A DNA stretch of 26,766 bases. It comes from JAVVPO01 sp036655715. Lineage in GTDB: Bacteria > Bacillota > Clostridia > Lachnospirales > Cellulosilyticaceae. The DNA lies in assembly GCA_036655715.1 (NCBI GenBank), contig JAVVPO010000027.1:1-26766 (forward strand). The letters run 5' to 3'. The first letter of the stretch is position 1. Each line of letters opens with the position of its first letter. Of this stretch, positions 6,262 through 15,160 are shown one piece after another. The notes under the pieces are model-generated. The model saw nothing but the letters and a program-made list of their open reading frames with translations, had not been told where the DNA came from and did not search any database. The translations under genes and the position numbers were made by a program.

Positions 6262-6483
6262 TTTATGGCCTCCTCTTCTTTATATAGTCCTTATCCTACT
6301 AAATAAGTTCTGTATTAAGATGGAGTAACTATGGCATAAGTATGTGATTGTTAAACTCTTTATATTTTTTTATTCTATTCTCCATGTGGGTAAGACTATA
6401 TCAATAGACCTTGAAGGCATTGACTCTACATACTGATTTTTAATAATTTTTGCGGTATAATAATTTAAGGGAGGTGCTGTATT

Positions 6484-6732
6484 ATGATCATGATTATATT
6501 TATCTTAATCATCTTATTTGTTTTAATCTATTTTTCTGCCTCATTTTTCACTTCGAGTTTGGTCAAATCTATTTCTTATAGTATCAAAAATCTTCTGGAA
6601 AACTCTCCACTCTATACAGAATCTAAGGAATTTTCCGAGAAATATGCTAAGCATGCTGCTATTGGACTTATTTCATCTCTGACTATTTTTGTATTCATTG
6701 CTTATTTTATAGTTCAGTTTTTAGCTTGTTAG
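6484..6732 (+). CDS. Small two-helix membrane protein, unknown function
   Basis: The product has 82 residues with hydrophobic segments at about 2-22 and 59-80, joined by a polar, Ser-rich stretch of about 35 residues. The start is ATG at 6484, preceded by AAGGGAGG. A second in-frame ATG two codons later is possible. A -10 TATAAT at about 6461-6466 with a poor CTGATT -35 lies upstream. No family is recognised, and there is no operon partner. Confidence 0.6.
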   Translation: MIMIIFILIILFVLIYFSASFFTSSLVKSISYSIKNLLENSPLYTESKEFSEKYAKHAAIGLISSLTIFVFIAYFIVQFLAC

Positions 6733-6878
6733 AGTCTTTCTACCTATAATACTTCCCTCAACAAGTATAAAAACCATCAACCACAATAATATTAATGAGA
6801 TTTAGAATGCTAAATACACTTAAACCCCTCCAAAACTTGCTTATCCTCTAGCTGGGGGAACTTCCTCCAATAAAAAAA

Positions 6879-6914
6879 GCCCCCCTTACTAGTCCCAAAA
6901 CCAGTAAAGCAAGC
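6879..6914 (-). terminator. Terminator of the pst-phoU operon
   Basis: Two 14-base arms on the minus strand (6914-6901 and 6892-6879) pair with one mismatch and a few G-T wobbles around an 8-base loop, followed by seven T (6878-6872). Confidence 0.8.
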
Positions 6915-6925
6915 TTCCCACCCAT

Positions 6926-7591
6926 CTATTCACTAAAACGTATATCTCCCGTAACATTATAAATCAACCATTCCGCAATATTAGTCGTATGGTCAGCTAT
7001 TCTCTCAAAGTACTTGATAATCATAAGATAATCCGCACCCTTTGGAATAAACTCCTTGTTACATCCCATCTCTTCTACTATCTCTTGCCATATACGCTTG
7101 AAATCTGCATCAATCTTATCATCATACTTACAAATTTCTCTCATTTTCACAACATCTTTTTCTACAAAGCCATCGATAGCTCTTTTAAGCATACCCTGTA
7201 CATCTATTGCCATATTCTCAATATGCCTTTTATAAGCTTCTTCATGTGACCAGCTCTCATCTTGAAGCTGCAAGCTATACATACAAATATCTTCACATTG
7301 GTCAGCTATTCTTTCCATATCCGTTACGATTTTAAGAATAGACATGATAAGTCTTAAATCTCTAGCTAATGGTTGTTGATGTGCAATGAGTGTCACACAT
7401 CTTCTTTCGATCTCCACTTCTACTTGATCTATATAGTCATCCTTTTCAATAACTTTTTTTGCAAGATCTTTATCTCTTGTTGTGATAGCAATAATCGTTT
7501 GTTTGACTAATTCTTCTACCTCTGCTCCCATTTGTATAATATCTTGGCGCAGACTTTCTAATTCTTGTGCAAATACTTTTCTTGGTGCCAT
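6926..7591 (-). CDS. phoU: Phosphate uptake regulator PhoU
   Basis: PhoU is a cytoplasmic helical protein that links the Pst transporter to the PhoR-PhoP two-component system and restrains phosphate uptake. The protein has 221 residues, normal for the family, with two PhoU repeats. The metal-binding-type motifs ERIADQCEDI and ERIADHTTNIAEW are both intact. The frame is open to 7666, but ATG at 7591 is preceded by GGAGGG at 7 bases and gives the standard N-terminus MAPRKVF; the extension would overlap pstB. It is the last gene of the pst operon, 19 bases after pstB, and is followed by a strong terminator. Confidence 0.96.
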   Translation of the reverse strand: MAPRKVFAQELESLRQDIIQMGAEVEELVKQTIIAITTRDKDLAKKVIEKDDYIDQVEVEIERRCVTLIAHQQPLARDLRLIMSILKIVTDMERIADQCEDICMYSLQLQDESWSHEEAYKRHIENMAIDVQGMLKRAIDGFVEKDVVKMREICKYDDKIDADFKRIWQEIVEEMGCNKEFIPKGADYLMIIKYFERIADHTTNIAEWLIYNVTGDIRFSE

Positions 7592-7610
7592 GATTTTTCC
7601 CTCCGTTTGA

Positions 7611-8360
7611 TCAACCAAATCTTCCTGTGATATAGTCTTCTGTTCTCTTATCTTGTGGCATATCAAATATCTTTTCAGTCATACCAACTTCTACTAGCTC
7701 CCCTAGTAAGAAGAAAGCAGTCTTATCAGCTATCCTAGCCGCTTGTTGCATATTATGTGTAACAATCACGATTGTATATTGTTTTTTAAGATCATTAATT
7801 AAATCTTCTATCTTCAATGTTGAGATTGGATCTAACGCTGAGGTTGGCTCATCCATTAAAAGTATTTTTGGACTCATTGCAATAGCTCTTGCAATACAGA
7901 GCCTTTGTTGCTGTCCACCTGATAAACCTAAGGCACTCTTTTTAAGCTTATCTTTTACTTCATTCCAAATAGCCGCTTTTTTAAGGCTTTCTTCTACAAT
8001 TTGATCAAGTTCTACTTTGTTCTTGATACCTTGCATTCTTGGTCCATAAGCTACATTATCATAGATAGTCATAGGAAATGGGTTAGGTTTTTGAAATACC
8101 ATACCTACATTTTGGCGTAAGGTGATAGGGTCTAGCTTAAATATATCTTGCCCTTCAAATTCCACACTACCTTCAACTTTTGTTTCTCCAGACAAATCAC
8201 TCATACGATTAAGGATTCTAAGTAACGTTGATTTACCACACCCTGATGGTCCGATAAAAGCTAATACTTCATTTTCTGCTACATCTATGTTAATGTCTTT
8301 CAGTGCTTGAAAATCACCATAATAAAAAGACAAGTCTTTAATACTAATCAAATTATTCAT
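7611..8360 (-). CDS. pstB: Phosphate ABC transporter ATP-binding protein PstB
   Basis: This is the ATPase of the high-affinity phosphate importer, working on the cytoplasmic face of PstC-PstA. The protein has 249 residues from the preferred ATG at 8360, which has AAGGAG 6 to 7 bases upstream. A 12-codon longer frame from 8396 would overlap pstA. Walker A is GPSGCGKST (about 37-45), the Q-loop region MVFQKPNPFPM is PstB-typical, the signature LSGGQ is at 146-150, and Walker B ILLMDEP is at 166-172. The gap after pstA is only 13 bases, so translation is probably coupled. Confidence 0.98.
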   Translation of the reverse strand: MNNLISIKDLSFYYGDFQALKDINIDVAENEVLAFIGPSGCGKSTLLRILNRMSDLSGETKVEGSVEFEGQDIFKLDPITLRQNVGMVFQKPNPFPMTIYDNVAYGPRMQGIKNKVELDQIVEESLKKAAIWNEVKDKLKKSALGLSGGQQQRLCIARAIAMSPKILLMDEPTSALDPISTLKIEDLINDLKKQYTIVIVTHNMQQAARIADKTAFFLLGELVEVGMTEKIFDMPQDKRTEDYITGRFG

Positions 8361-8373
8361 AGTCTTACTCCTT

Positions 8374-9183
8374 CTATTTTTGTTTGTTCTTGCCAAGCTT
8401 ATGTGCTATGGCATAGCTAGATAAGTTGAGAGCTAACACAACCAAAAGTAATATAATGGCTGTTCCATATGCTTCTTCAAGAGAAATCCCCTCTTTAGCT
8501 AAGATATAGAGATGAACTGATAGTGTTCTACCAGATGCCATGATTGAACTTGGTACACCAAATACCATTCCTGCTGTTAGATAAATAGCTGCTGTTTCAC
8601 CAACGATTCTTCCTGTACTAAACACAATACCTGTTAGTATTCCCGGAATTGCACTTGGTAGTACAACTTGCATAATCGTTTTGAACTTAGATGCTCCTAA
8701 TGCCAGTGATCCTTCTCTATAAGAATTAGGTACTGTCTTAAGTGCTTCTTCAGTTGTTTTGACTACCGTTGGTAAAATCATAATAGCTACTGTTAATCCC
8801 CCTGCAAGGAGAGAGTATCCCATTTTAAGTTGTGTTACAAAAAACATCATCCCAAAAAGTCCAAATAATATAGAAGGTACTGCTGCAAGACATTCTGTAG
8901 CAAATCTAATGCCGTTTACAAATTTTCCTTCTTTAGCATATTCATGCAGGTAAATAGCTGTTCCTATTCCAATAGGTGTAGATAAAACAATTCCCATTAG
9001 AACCATATAAACTGTTGTTATAATGGCTGGCATAAGTCCTATGACATCAACATGTCCCCAACCCTTTATAAAAATATAGGAAATTATCCACAATAGCATG
9101 ATAATTGTGCACAAAGATATGCCGCCTATTAAGGTATACACTAATATATCTTTCTTTTTTCTTAAATTAGGCTTATTTTCCAT
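8374..9183 (-). CDS. pstA: Phosphate ABC transporter permease PstA
   Basis: The product is an inner-membrane permease subunit of 269 residues with about six hydrophobic segments. The EAA loop that contacts PstB reads EALKTVPNSYREGSLALGAS, as in PstA proteins. The start ATG at 9183 lies inside the end of pstC (11-base overlap), with a GGAAGGAAG ribosome binding site in the pstC coding sequence, which indicates translational coupling. Together with PstC it forms the phosphate channel. Confidence 0.97.
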   Translation of the reverse strand: MENKPNLRKKKDILVYTLIGGISLCTIIMLLWIISYIFIKGWGHVDVIGLMPAIITTVYMVLMGIVLSTPIGIGTAIYLHEYAKEGKFVNGIRFATECLAAVPSILFGLFGMMFFVTQLKMGYSLLAGGLTVAIMILPTVVKTTEEALKTVPNSYREGSLALGASKFKTIMQVVLPSAIPGILTGIVFSTGRIVGETAAIYLTAGMVFGVPSSIMASGRTLSVHLYILAKEGISLEEAYGTAIILLLVVLALNLSSYAIAHKLGKNKQK

Positions 9184-10036
9184 GTCTACTGCTTCCTTCC
9201 ATCCTATTATTAATTTTTCTCATCAGCAGATTAATGCCTACAATAATGATAAAGAGCACCATTCCTGTTGCAAATAAAGCTTGTTGATGTACACCTGATG
9301 CATAACTCATTTCAATAGCAATGTTTGCAGTAAGTGTTCTAACTGGATCTGTAATATTTTGCGGAATTAATGGTGTATTCCCAGCTACTAATATAACTGC
9401 CATTGTTTCACCTAATGCTCTTCCTATCGCTAAGATAATCCCAGCTAAGATACCTGATTTTCCAGCTCTTAACTGTACCTTAAAGATATATTGAAGTTTA
9501 GATGCACCTAATGCTAATGCACCTTCTTTGTATTCCTGCGGTACAGCTCTTAAGCTTACCTCTGTCATACGAATAATTGTTGGTAAAATCATAAGTGCTA
9601 GTATAATAATAACTGCTAATAAACTATTACCTGCCCCCTTACCGCCAAAAAGCTTATCAATAAGTGGGACAATAACCATAAGTCCCCAGAATCCATAAAT
9701 AACAGATGGAATACCAGCTAATAAATCAACTGCTGCTGATAAAAGCTTAGCAAGTTTAGGTGGGAGTACTTCTACTAATACTATAGCTGTACTAATCCCT
9801 ACTATTACGCCTATAATAACTGCTCCTACTGTTCCATATATACTAGCTACTAACATAGGGAAGATTCCAAAGATTTCTCCTGATGGAATCCACTCTTTTC
9901 CTGTTAGAAAAGCCCAAAGATTGGTATGTGCAAAGAACGGCAGCCCATTGATAACAATGTAGGCTCCCATAAATGTCACTGCCAATATGGTGATAGCAGC
10001 ACATCCCCAAAATACTTTTTTCATCACTTTATCCAT
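9173..10036 (-). CDS. pstC: Phosphate ABC transporter permease PstC
   Basis: The product has 287 residues with about six membrane segments. The EAA loop EVSLRAVPQEYKEGALALGASK and the IPSVIYGFWGL block identify PstC. ATG at 10036 follows AAGGAATGAG and lies 34 bases downstream of pstS. Its partner permease PstA overlaps its 3' end. Confidence 0.97.
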   Translation of the reverse strand: MDKVMKKVFWGCAAITILAVTFMGAYIVINGLPFFAHTNLWAFLTGKEWIPSGEIFGIFPMLVASIYGTVGAVIIGVIVGISTAIVLVEVLPPKLAKLLSAAVDLLAGIPSVIYGFWGLMVIVPLIDKLFGGKGAGNSLLAVIIILALMILPTIIRMTEVSLRAVPQEYKEGALALGASKLQYIFKVQLRAGKSGILAGIILAIGRALGETMAVILVAGNTPLIPQNITDPVRTLTANIAIEMSYASGVHQQALFATGMVLFIIIVGINLLMRKINNRMEGSSRHGK

Positions 10037-10070
10037 TTATCTCATTCCTTATATCAGTTATTTGTTATGC

Positions 10071-10940
10071 TTAATTAACTGGAATATACTTTTCACTTAC
10101 TACTTCTTGACCTTCTGTACCTAAGATGAAGTCCACATATTCTTGTACATGTGCTGGTGCATCTGGTTGTGTAAGAATTAATAGTGGTCTTGATACACTA
10201 TATTTAGAAGCTTTAACTGATTCTGGTGTTGGTATGACACCATCTACACTAATAACTTTTACTGTTTCATCAATAAATCCTAATGATACATAACCTACAG
10301 CTCCTGTTTTAGATGCTACTGTTGCTTTGATTGTTCCATTTCCTTCTGCTACTAATGCACTTTGTGTGATACTTGAAACTTTTTTGTCTCCTATTTCTTT
10401 TTGAAGACCTAAGATTTCTTCAAAGGCAGATCTTGTGCCTGACCCATCTTCTCTTGTTACAACGATGATATTTTCATCTACTCCACCAACTTCACTCCAG
10501 TTAGTAATTGTTCCTTCAAAAATCCCTTTAACTTGTTCTGATGATAGGTCTTCTACACCATTTGCTGGGTTAAGTACTACTGCTATACCATCATATGCAA
10601 TAACTGTTTCTGTCAGGCCATATTCTTTTTCTGAATCTTTGATTTCGCGTGAAACCATTCCTATGTCAGCTGTTTTTTCATGTGCTGCTTTAACTCCAGC
10701 TGAGGAACCTACTCCTTGTACTTCTATTACTACTTCTGGATTTTTTTCTTTATATTTTAACACAAGTTCATCCATCGGTACTGCCACTGTTGTTGAACCT
10801 ACTGCCTGTATTTTTACTGATTCTGTTGTTTGCGTAGTTCCTTTATCGCCTTCTGCTACTCCAGCTGATGATCCACATCCGGTTAACATCATTGTACCTA
10901 ATAATAAAACACTTACGCTTGCTAATAGTTTCTTTTTCAT
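10071..10940 (-). CDS. pstS: Phosphate-binding lipoprotein PstS
   Basis: This is the extracytoplasmic receptor that delivers phosphate to PstCA. The protein has 289 residues. A lipoprotein signal peptide ends in the lipobox LTGC (Cys22), so the mature protein should be lipid-anchored. Phosphate-site blocks typical of PstS are visible: AVGSTTVAVPM, VGSSAGVKA and TREDGSGTRSAF. The start is ATG at 10940 with AAGGGGGC upstream. As first gene of the pst operon it lies directly behind a PHO box with four hexamers, so phosphate starvation should induce it through PhoP. Confidence 0.97.
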   Translation of the reverse strand: MKKKLLASVSVLLLGTMMLTGCGSSAGVAEGDKGTTQTTESVKIQAVGSTTVAVPMDELVLKYKEKNPEVVIEVQGVGSSAGVKAAHEKTADIGMVSREIKDSEKEYGLTETVIAYDGIAVVLNPANGVEDLSSEQVKGIFEGTITNWSEVGGVDENIIVVTREDGSGTRSAFEEILGLQKEIGDKKVSSITQSALVAEGNGTIKATVASKTGAVGYVSLGFIDETVKVISVDGVIPTPESVKASKYSVSRPLLILTQPDAPAHVQEYVDFILGTEGQEVVSEKYIPVN

Positions 10941-10973
10941 TTTTGATTGCCCCCTTGTTTGATTTACAAGCTC

Positions 10974-11027
10974 ATTGTAACTCTTGTTTGTTCAGATAAG
11001 GTTTAGGCTGTGTTAAATCTATGTTAA
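10974..11027 (-). promoter_or_regulatory. PHO box and pst operon promoter
   Basis: On the minus strand four related hexamers occur in direct order: TTAACA (11027-11022), TTAACA (11016-11011), TAAACC (11005-11000) and TGAACA (10994-10989). They are spaced exactly 11 bases apart. This is the known PhoP-binding pattern of Bacillus (TTAACA repeats with 5-base spacers). A -10 element TACAAT lies at 10979-10974. The -35 position has no sigma-A match and is covered by the third hexamer, as expected of an activator-dependent promoter. The phoP-phoR genes are 3 kb away. Confidence 0.85.
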
Positions 11028-11041
11028 ATCTCAAATAAATA

Positions 11042-11072
11042 CACCTAGTAAGTTTTACTGCTTACTAGGTGC
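11042..11072. repeat. Perfect 11-bp hairpin between the PHO box and the methyltransferase gene
   Basis: CACCTAGTAAG and CTTACTAGGTG flank a 9-base loop. Only a modest T stretch follows on either strand. It lies in a divergent gap and upstream of the predicted methyltransferase promoter, so no annotated transcript obviously needs it. Confidence 0.6.
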
Positions 11073-11173
11073 TTTTCGTTATCTATATAATCTTACTTTT
11101 GAAGATTTTTTCACCTTGTCTATCTAGGTCTTTAGTACAATATCTTTCTTCTAAAAAACAAGATATTTCACCG

Positions 11174-11203
11174 TTGTCCTATACAGTATTTACTTTTTAT
11201 AGT
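11174..11203 (+). promoter_or_regulatory. Candidate promoter of the THUMP methyltransferase gene
   Basis: TTGTCC (11174-11179) and TATAGT (11198-11203) are 18 bases apart. Transcription would begin near 11210, about 30 bases before the ATG. Confidence 0.45.
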
Positions 11204-11242
11204 AGAATTATAATGTTTGATAACTTATACAAGGAGTACACT

Positions 11243-12409
11243 ATGAAAACTTTTGAATTGATTGTTACTTCTACATTTGGACTTGAATCTGTAGTTCGAA
11301 GAGAAGTAGAAGATTTAGGTTATGATATTAGTTCCGTTAGTGACGGAAGAATTACTTATACAGGTGATGTTGAAGCTATCGTACTTTCTAACCTTTGGCT
11401 TAGAAGTGCTGATAGAGTATATATTAAAATGGGAGAATTTAAAGCGACTAGTTTTGAGGAACTCTTTAATAAAGTAAAAGATCTTCCTTGGGAAAACTGG
11501 ATTACTCCTGATGCTAAATTTACAGTGAATGCTAATTCTGTTAAATCAGCTTTATTTAGTCTTTCCGACTGCCAAGCTATCGTAAAAAAATCTATCGTTA
11601 CACGTCTTCAAAAACATTATGGTATTGATTGGTTCGAAGAAACAGGCCCATCTTATACTGTTAAAGTATCTATTCTCAAAGATATAGCAACTTTAACTAT
11701 CGATACAACAGGTAGTAATGGTCTTCACAAGCGTGGCTATAGAGTAAGTAATTCAGAAGCGCCTATCAAAGAAACACTTGCTGCTGCCCTTATTCAAATC
11801 AGCTACTGGAAGAAAGGCCGTATTCTTTATGACCCATTCTGCGGTTCAGGTACCTTTGCTATTGAAGCAGCTATGATTGCCAAAAATATCGCACCAGGTC
11901 TTAACAGGGACTTTGCAAGTTCTAGCTGGCCTCAAGTGCCAAAATCACTTTGGGATGAGTACAAAAGGGAAGCACGTAGCATGATTGATCAAAGAGATCC
12001 TATCATCTATGCTTCAGATATCGATAGAAATGTCATCCAAAGTGCCCGTGAAAATGCTGAAGCTGCTGGTGTTAGTGAAGCTATTCAGTTCTTCGCAAAA
12101 CCTATTCACAAAACTTCCTTACCTCATGGCGACTTTGGTATTGTCATTTGTAATCCACCTTATGGTGAACGTATTAGTGATTTAGTTAAAGTTTCACGTC
12201 TTCACAAAGATCTTCGTACGCTTATGGATAGTAATCCAACTTGGTCATCCTATACAGTAACTTCTGTAGATACTTTTGAAACTGACTTTGGTAAAAAAGC
12301 TAACAAGAATCGCAAATTATTTAATGGACGTATTCCAGTTAAATTCTATCAATATTTTGGACCTAGACCACCTAAGGGCGGAGAAAACTTCCAAGAAGTT
12401 GAAAGTTAA
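11243..12409 (+). CDS. THUMP-domain class I rRNA methyltransferase (YpsC / RlmL-N-like)
   Basis: The product is predicted to be a SAM-dependent guanine-N2 methyltransferase acting on 23S rRNA, by similarity to Bacillus YpsC and the N-terminal half of RlmL; the target base is not provable here. The protein has 388 residues from ATG 11243, which has AAGGAG 6 bases upstream. The frame continues upstream to 11069 through non-conserved sequence and the promoter. A THUMP RNA-binding domain spans about residues 50-155. The SAM-binding motif DPFCGSGT is at 197-204, and the NPPYGER catalytic motif is at 304-310, diagnostic of N2-guanine enzymes. The gene is alone on this strand between pst and phoPR, convergent with phoR. 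Confidence 0.9.
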   Translation: MKTFELIVTSTFGLESVVRREVEDLGYDISSVSDGRITYTGDVEAIVLSNLWLRSADRVYIKMGEFKATSFEELFNKVKDLPWENWITPDAKFTVNANSVKSALFSLSDCQAIVKKSIVTRLQKHYGIDWFEETGPSYTVKVSILKDIATLTIDTTGSNGLHKRGYRVSNSEAPIKETLAAALIQISYWKKGRILYDPFCGSGTFAIEAAMIAKNIAPGLNRDFASSSWPQVPKSLWDEYKREARSMIDQRDPIIYASDIDRNVIQSARENAEAAGVSEAIQFFAKPIHKTSLPHGDFGIVICNPPYGERISDLVKVSRLHKDLRTLMDSNPTWSSYTVTSVDTFETDFGKKANKNRKLFNGRIPVKFYQYFGPRPPKGGENFQEVES

Positions 12410-12426
12410 TTAAATGAATAACTTAC

Positions 12427-12469
12427 AAAAGGCGTGAGTCGGAATCTATTTTTCCTACTCACGCCTTTT
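12427..12469 (+). terminator. Bidirectional terminator between the methyltransferase gene and phoR
   Basis: AAAAGGCGTGAGT and ACTCACGCCTTTT pair perfectly (13 bp), with GGA/TCC continuing inside. T-rich tails on both strands serve both convergent genes. Confidence 0.85.
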
Positions 12470-12477
12470 ATTTACTT

Positions 12478-13875
12478 TTAGACAATCGGCATTTCTATTG
12501 TGAAAGTACTTCCTTGTCCTTCTTCACTCTCTACCGTAATCTTCCCTTTATAAAGGCCTACTATATGCTTTACAATAGATAATCCAAGTCCCGTTCCACC
12601 ACTTTTTCTAGACCTACTCTTGTCCGCTCTATAAAATCTTTCAAATATCCTTTTAATACTCTCTTGTGAAATCCCAATTCCGGTATCCTTTACCTGAATA
12701 ATCCCACTATCGCCTTCAGCTCTAGTCATTATCGTAATTTCTCCACTATCTGTATAGCGCAACGCATTACTTACTATATTAATGACCATTTGTTTGATAT
12801 GATCTCTATTGGTACAAGGTAATACCAGTACATCTTGCTCATCAAAGAGAATATCAATATGCTTTTTCCTTGCCTCTTCTTCTAGAAGATTTATAACTTC
12901 TTCTACGACTTCATGAACATAGGTAGATTCTGTATAAATATTATCCATGCTTTCAATCTCTGACAATAAGAGAATATCTTGAATCAACCTATACAGTCTT
13001 TTTGCTTCAATATCAATAATATCTAGAAATCTATTGGCACTTACTTTATCTTCTATAGCTCCATCCTTAAGAGTCTCTACAAATCCTTGAATACTCGTAA
13101 GGGGTGTCTTGAGTTCATGGGTTACATTACTTACAAATTGATAACGCATTTCTTCTAGCTTTCTTATATTCGTAATGTCTTGAATCGTCACGATGTATCC
13201 AAACTTCTTACTTTCCTCACCTATAGGTCTAGTTTTAATATAGAAGATTTTTTCACCTAATGGAATCTCACAAGAAGAATAAATGTTTTTGTCTATCGCT
13301 TCTGTTATCATCTGTCCACACTTACCATCTCTTAAGATATCTCTAATATGATAATTGTTTCCTCTTACGCCTCTTATTCCAAGCATTTCTTCTACTACTT
13401 GATTGAGTTCTAATACATAGGCCTCTTGATCTAGCACCATAATCCCTTGATCTAGATGAGTCAGAATAGATTCAGCTTTAGTCTTCTGGTATTTTAATTT
13501 ACGGATGGTTCTATAAAGCTTTTCTCCCATATTATCAAAAGCACAATATAATTCTTCTATTTCTTCAATATCATAGTGCTTAACATTATGCCTATATTCA
13601 CCTTTAGCAAAAGCCCCTGCTTCATCTATCAGACTACTAATAGGCTCTGTAATGGCCTTGATAATACTACTTAATATCAAATAAGCCACTACGGTACCTA
13701 TACTTAAAACGATAAGTCCTTTATAAAAAATTTCTAATCTTATATTAATAAGCATTTGTTGATCTAGGTGATTAGATAAATAATTGCCAGCTACAAGACT
13801 AGAAGCATAGCCTATAATTGAAAGACCTACCGCCCACAATATCACTAGTACCGGTATTATAATTTTCTTCTTCAT
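12478..13875 (-). CDS. phoR: Phosphate-regulon sensor histidine kinase PhoR
   Basis: This is a membrane sensor kinase of 465 residues. Membrane segments lie at about 6-28 and 51-72, with only about 22 residues between them, so there is no large extracellular sensor domain. A HAMP linker (about 73-125), a PAS domain (about 132-235), HisKA with phospho-acceptor His253 in SNVTHELKTPLTS, and an HATPase domain follow. The HATPase domain has N-box NIVSNALRYT (about 366-375), DTGIG (397-401) and GGTGLGLS (426-433). This order matches the PhoR family, which phosphorylates PhoP on phosphate starvation and is restrained by PhoU and Pst. The start at 13875 is 3 bases from the phoP stop codon. Assignment to phosphate rests on architecture and the neighbouring pst-phoU operon. 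Confidence 0.88.
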   Translation of the reverse strand: MKKKIIIPVLVILWAVGLSIIGYASSLVAGNYLSNHLDQQMLINIRLEIFYKGLIVLSIGTVVAYLILSSIIKAITEPISSLIDEAGAFAKGEYRHNVKHYDIEEIEELYCAFDNMGEKLYRTIRKLKYQKTKAESILTHLDQGIMVLDQEAYVLELNQVVEEMLGIRGVRGNNYHIRDILRDGKCGQMITEAIDKNIYSSCEIPLGEKIFYIKTRPIGEESKKFGYIVTIQDITNIRKLEEMRYQFVSNVTHELKTPLTSIQGFVETLKDGAIEDKVSANRFLDIIDIEAKRLYRLIQDILLLSEIESMDNIYTESTYVHEVVEEVINLLEEEARKKHIDILFDEQDVLVLPCTNRDHIKQMVINIVSNALRYTDSGEITIMTRAEGDSGIIQVKDTGIGISQESIKRIFERFYRADKSRSRKSGGTGLGLSIVKHIVGLYKGKITVESEEGQGSTFTIEMPIV

Positions 13876-13878
13876 ATA

Positions 13879-14586
13879 TTACTCCTTTATAAATTTATAA
13901 CCTACACCTCTTACTGTTTCTATACAGTCCTCAAGCCCATATCCATCTAATTTACTTCTTAAATATCTAATATGTACATCTACTGTACGTGTCTCACCAT
14001 AATAATCATAACCCCATATCTTGTCTAGAAGCACCTCTCTAGTTAGAACTTTTCCTCTATTCTCCATCAGTAATCTTAAAATCTCGAATTCTTTTAGCGT
14101 TAACTCAATCACATGCTGATCATAACTTACTGTATGGCTCTCAATATCTACTTCTAACTCTTTATATCTTAGTTTGTTAGTATCTTTTGTACTCACATTA
14201 GCTTCGGCTATTGTATTTCTTCTCATAACAACCTTTACTCTAGCTACTAATTCTCTCACACTAAATGGTTTTGAAATGTAATCATCTGCACCTAATTCAA
14301 GTCCAATAATTTTATCAATTTCCTCTGATTTTGCTGTAACCATAATCACGGGAATCCATTTTGTTTTTTCATCTGTTTTAAATTGTCTAAGAGCTGTTAC
14401 ACCATCCATATCTGACAACATAATATCAAGTAAAATAGTATCTATATTTTGTTTTTCTAAAATTTCTTTTCCTTGTTTCACCGTAGTTGCCGTATAAACT
14501 ACAAATCCACTTGCTTCTAAATTATAGGTCAAAAGTTCTAATATATGTTCTTCATCATCAATTGCTAAAACTGTCTTTTTTTCCAT
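13879..14586 (-). CDS. phoP: Phosphate-regulon response regulator PhoP (OmpR family)
   Basis: The product has 235 residues from ATG 14586, preferred because GGAGGA lies 4 to 5 bases upstream and gives the usual MEKKTVLAIDDEEH start. The frame itself opens at 14601. The receiver domain has acidic residues in IDDEE, phospho-acceptor Asp54 (ILLDIM), Thr84 and Lys106 (SKPF). The C-terminal winged-helix domain has LTLKEFEILRLLMENRGKVL and RTVDVHIRYLRSKL. Phosphorylated PhoP should bind the 11-base repeats upstream of pstS. No comparable repeat is visible in front of phoP itself. Confidence 0.9.
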   Translation of the reverse strand: MEKKTVLAIDDEEHILELLTYNLEASGFVVYTATTVKQGKEILEKQNIDTILLDIMLSDMDGVTALRQFKTDEKTKWIPVIMVTAKSEEIDKIIGLELGADDYISKPFSVRELVARVKVVMRRNTIAEANVSTKDTNKLRYKELEVDIESHTVSYDQHVIELTLKEFEILRLLMENRGKVLTREVLLDKIWGYDYYGETRTVDVHIRYLRSKLDGYGLEDCIETVRGVGYKFIKE

Positions 14587-14719
14587 TTGCTCCTCCATCA
14601 CTTCTTATTTCATGCCTTTTAGACATAAGTAAATTTTACATAAACCATTTCTATTTTAACTGGACATACTAAGTTTTATAAACTTGTTATCATTATTTTT
14701 TACATCAAGGGGGATTTTT

Positions 14720-15154
14720 ATGTCTAAGCTTTTAACTGCGCAAGACTTAGTTAATCATATTAATAACTTTAGAAATATATTAGGTAACTTTGATTATTCT
14801 TCTATTAAAAATATAAGATTTTTAAACCTAGAAGCTTTCTTTTCTTATATGGATACTGTAGAAGATAATCCGTTTAAGATGCAATATGATGCACTTCAAA
14901 ATGAATTAGATTGTGTACAACCTTATTTACCATTCGTTTCTTCTGAGCGTGCAAGTGAGTTTTTAACCTCTATGGCAAAAGCACAAAATGATGAAGAGAC
15001 ACACTCTATCAAAGAAAACTATACAAAAAAACTACGCACAGATTTTATTAATCTAGCCAGAACTCTTACGACAGATGATCAGTGGCAATCAGTCATAAAC
15101 ACCTGTGAAGAAATTCGCTCCCATAAAGAGGAAATGGCCCTTGCACTAAATTAA
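14720..15154 (+). CDS. Hypothetical protein (144 aa)
   Basis: The start is ATG at 14720 with AAGGGGGA 5 to 6 bases upstream; the frame extends to 14684 without support. The protein is soluble and looks largely helical, with an acidic C-terminal half (DEETHSIKENYTKKLRTDF). It has no signal peptide, membrane segment or motif that I recognise. It is divergent from phoP (gap of about 130 bases) and is followed by a strong hairpin, so it is probably monocistronic. Confidence 0.65.
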   Translation: MSKLLTAQDLVNHINNFRNILGNFDYSSIKNIRFLNLEAFFSYMDTVEDNPFKMQYDALQNELDCVQPYLPFVSSERASEFLTSMAKAQNDEETHSIKENYTKKLRTDFINLARTLTTDDQWQSVINTCEEIRSHKEEMALALN

Positions 15155-15160
15155 TATATC

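Noticed and set aside
6733..6870. A further small gene between the membrane protein and the phoU terminator
   Set aside because: No frame longer than a few codons has a usable start with a ribosome binding site.
7592..7666. N-terminal extension of phoU
   Set aside because: It would overlap pstB, lacks a ribosome binding site, and the internal ATG has GGAGGG at ideal distance.
10435..10962. Plus-strand open frame of 175 codons opposite pstS
   Set aside because: It is antisense to a certain gene, has a composition typical of a shadow frame and no ribosome binding site.
11069..11242. 58-residue N-terminal extension of the THUMP methyltransferase
   Set aside because: It runs through the predicted promoter, reads as non-conserved hydrophobic sequence, and the internal ATG has a strong AAGGAG site.
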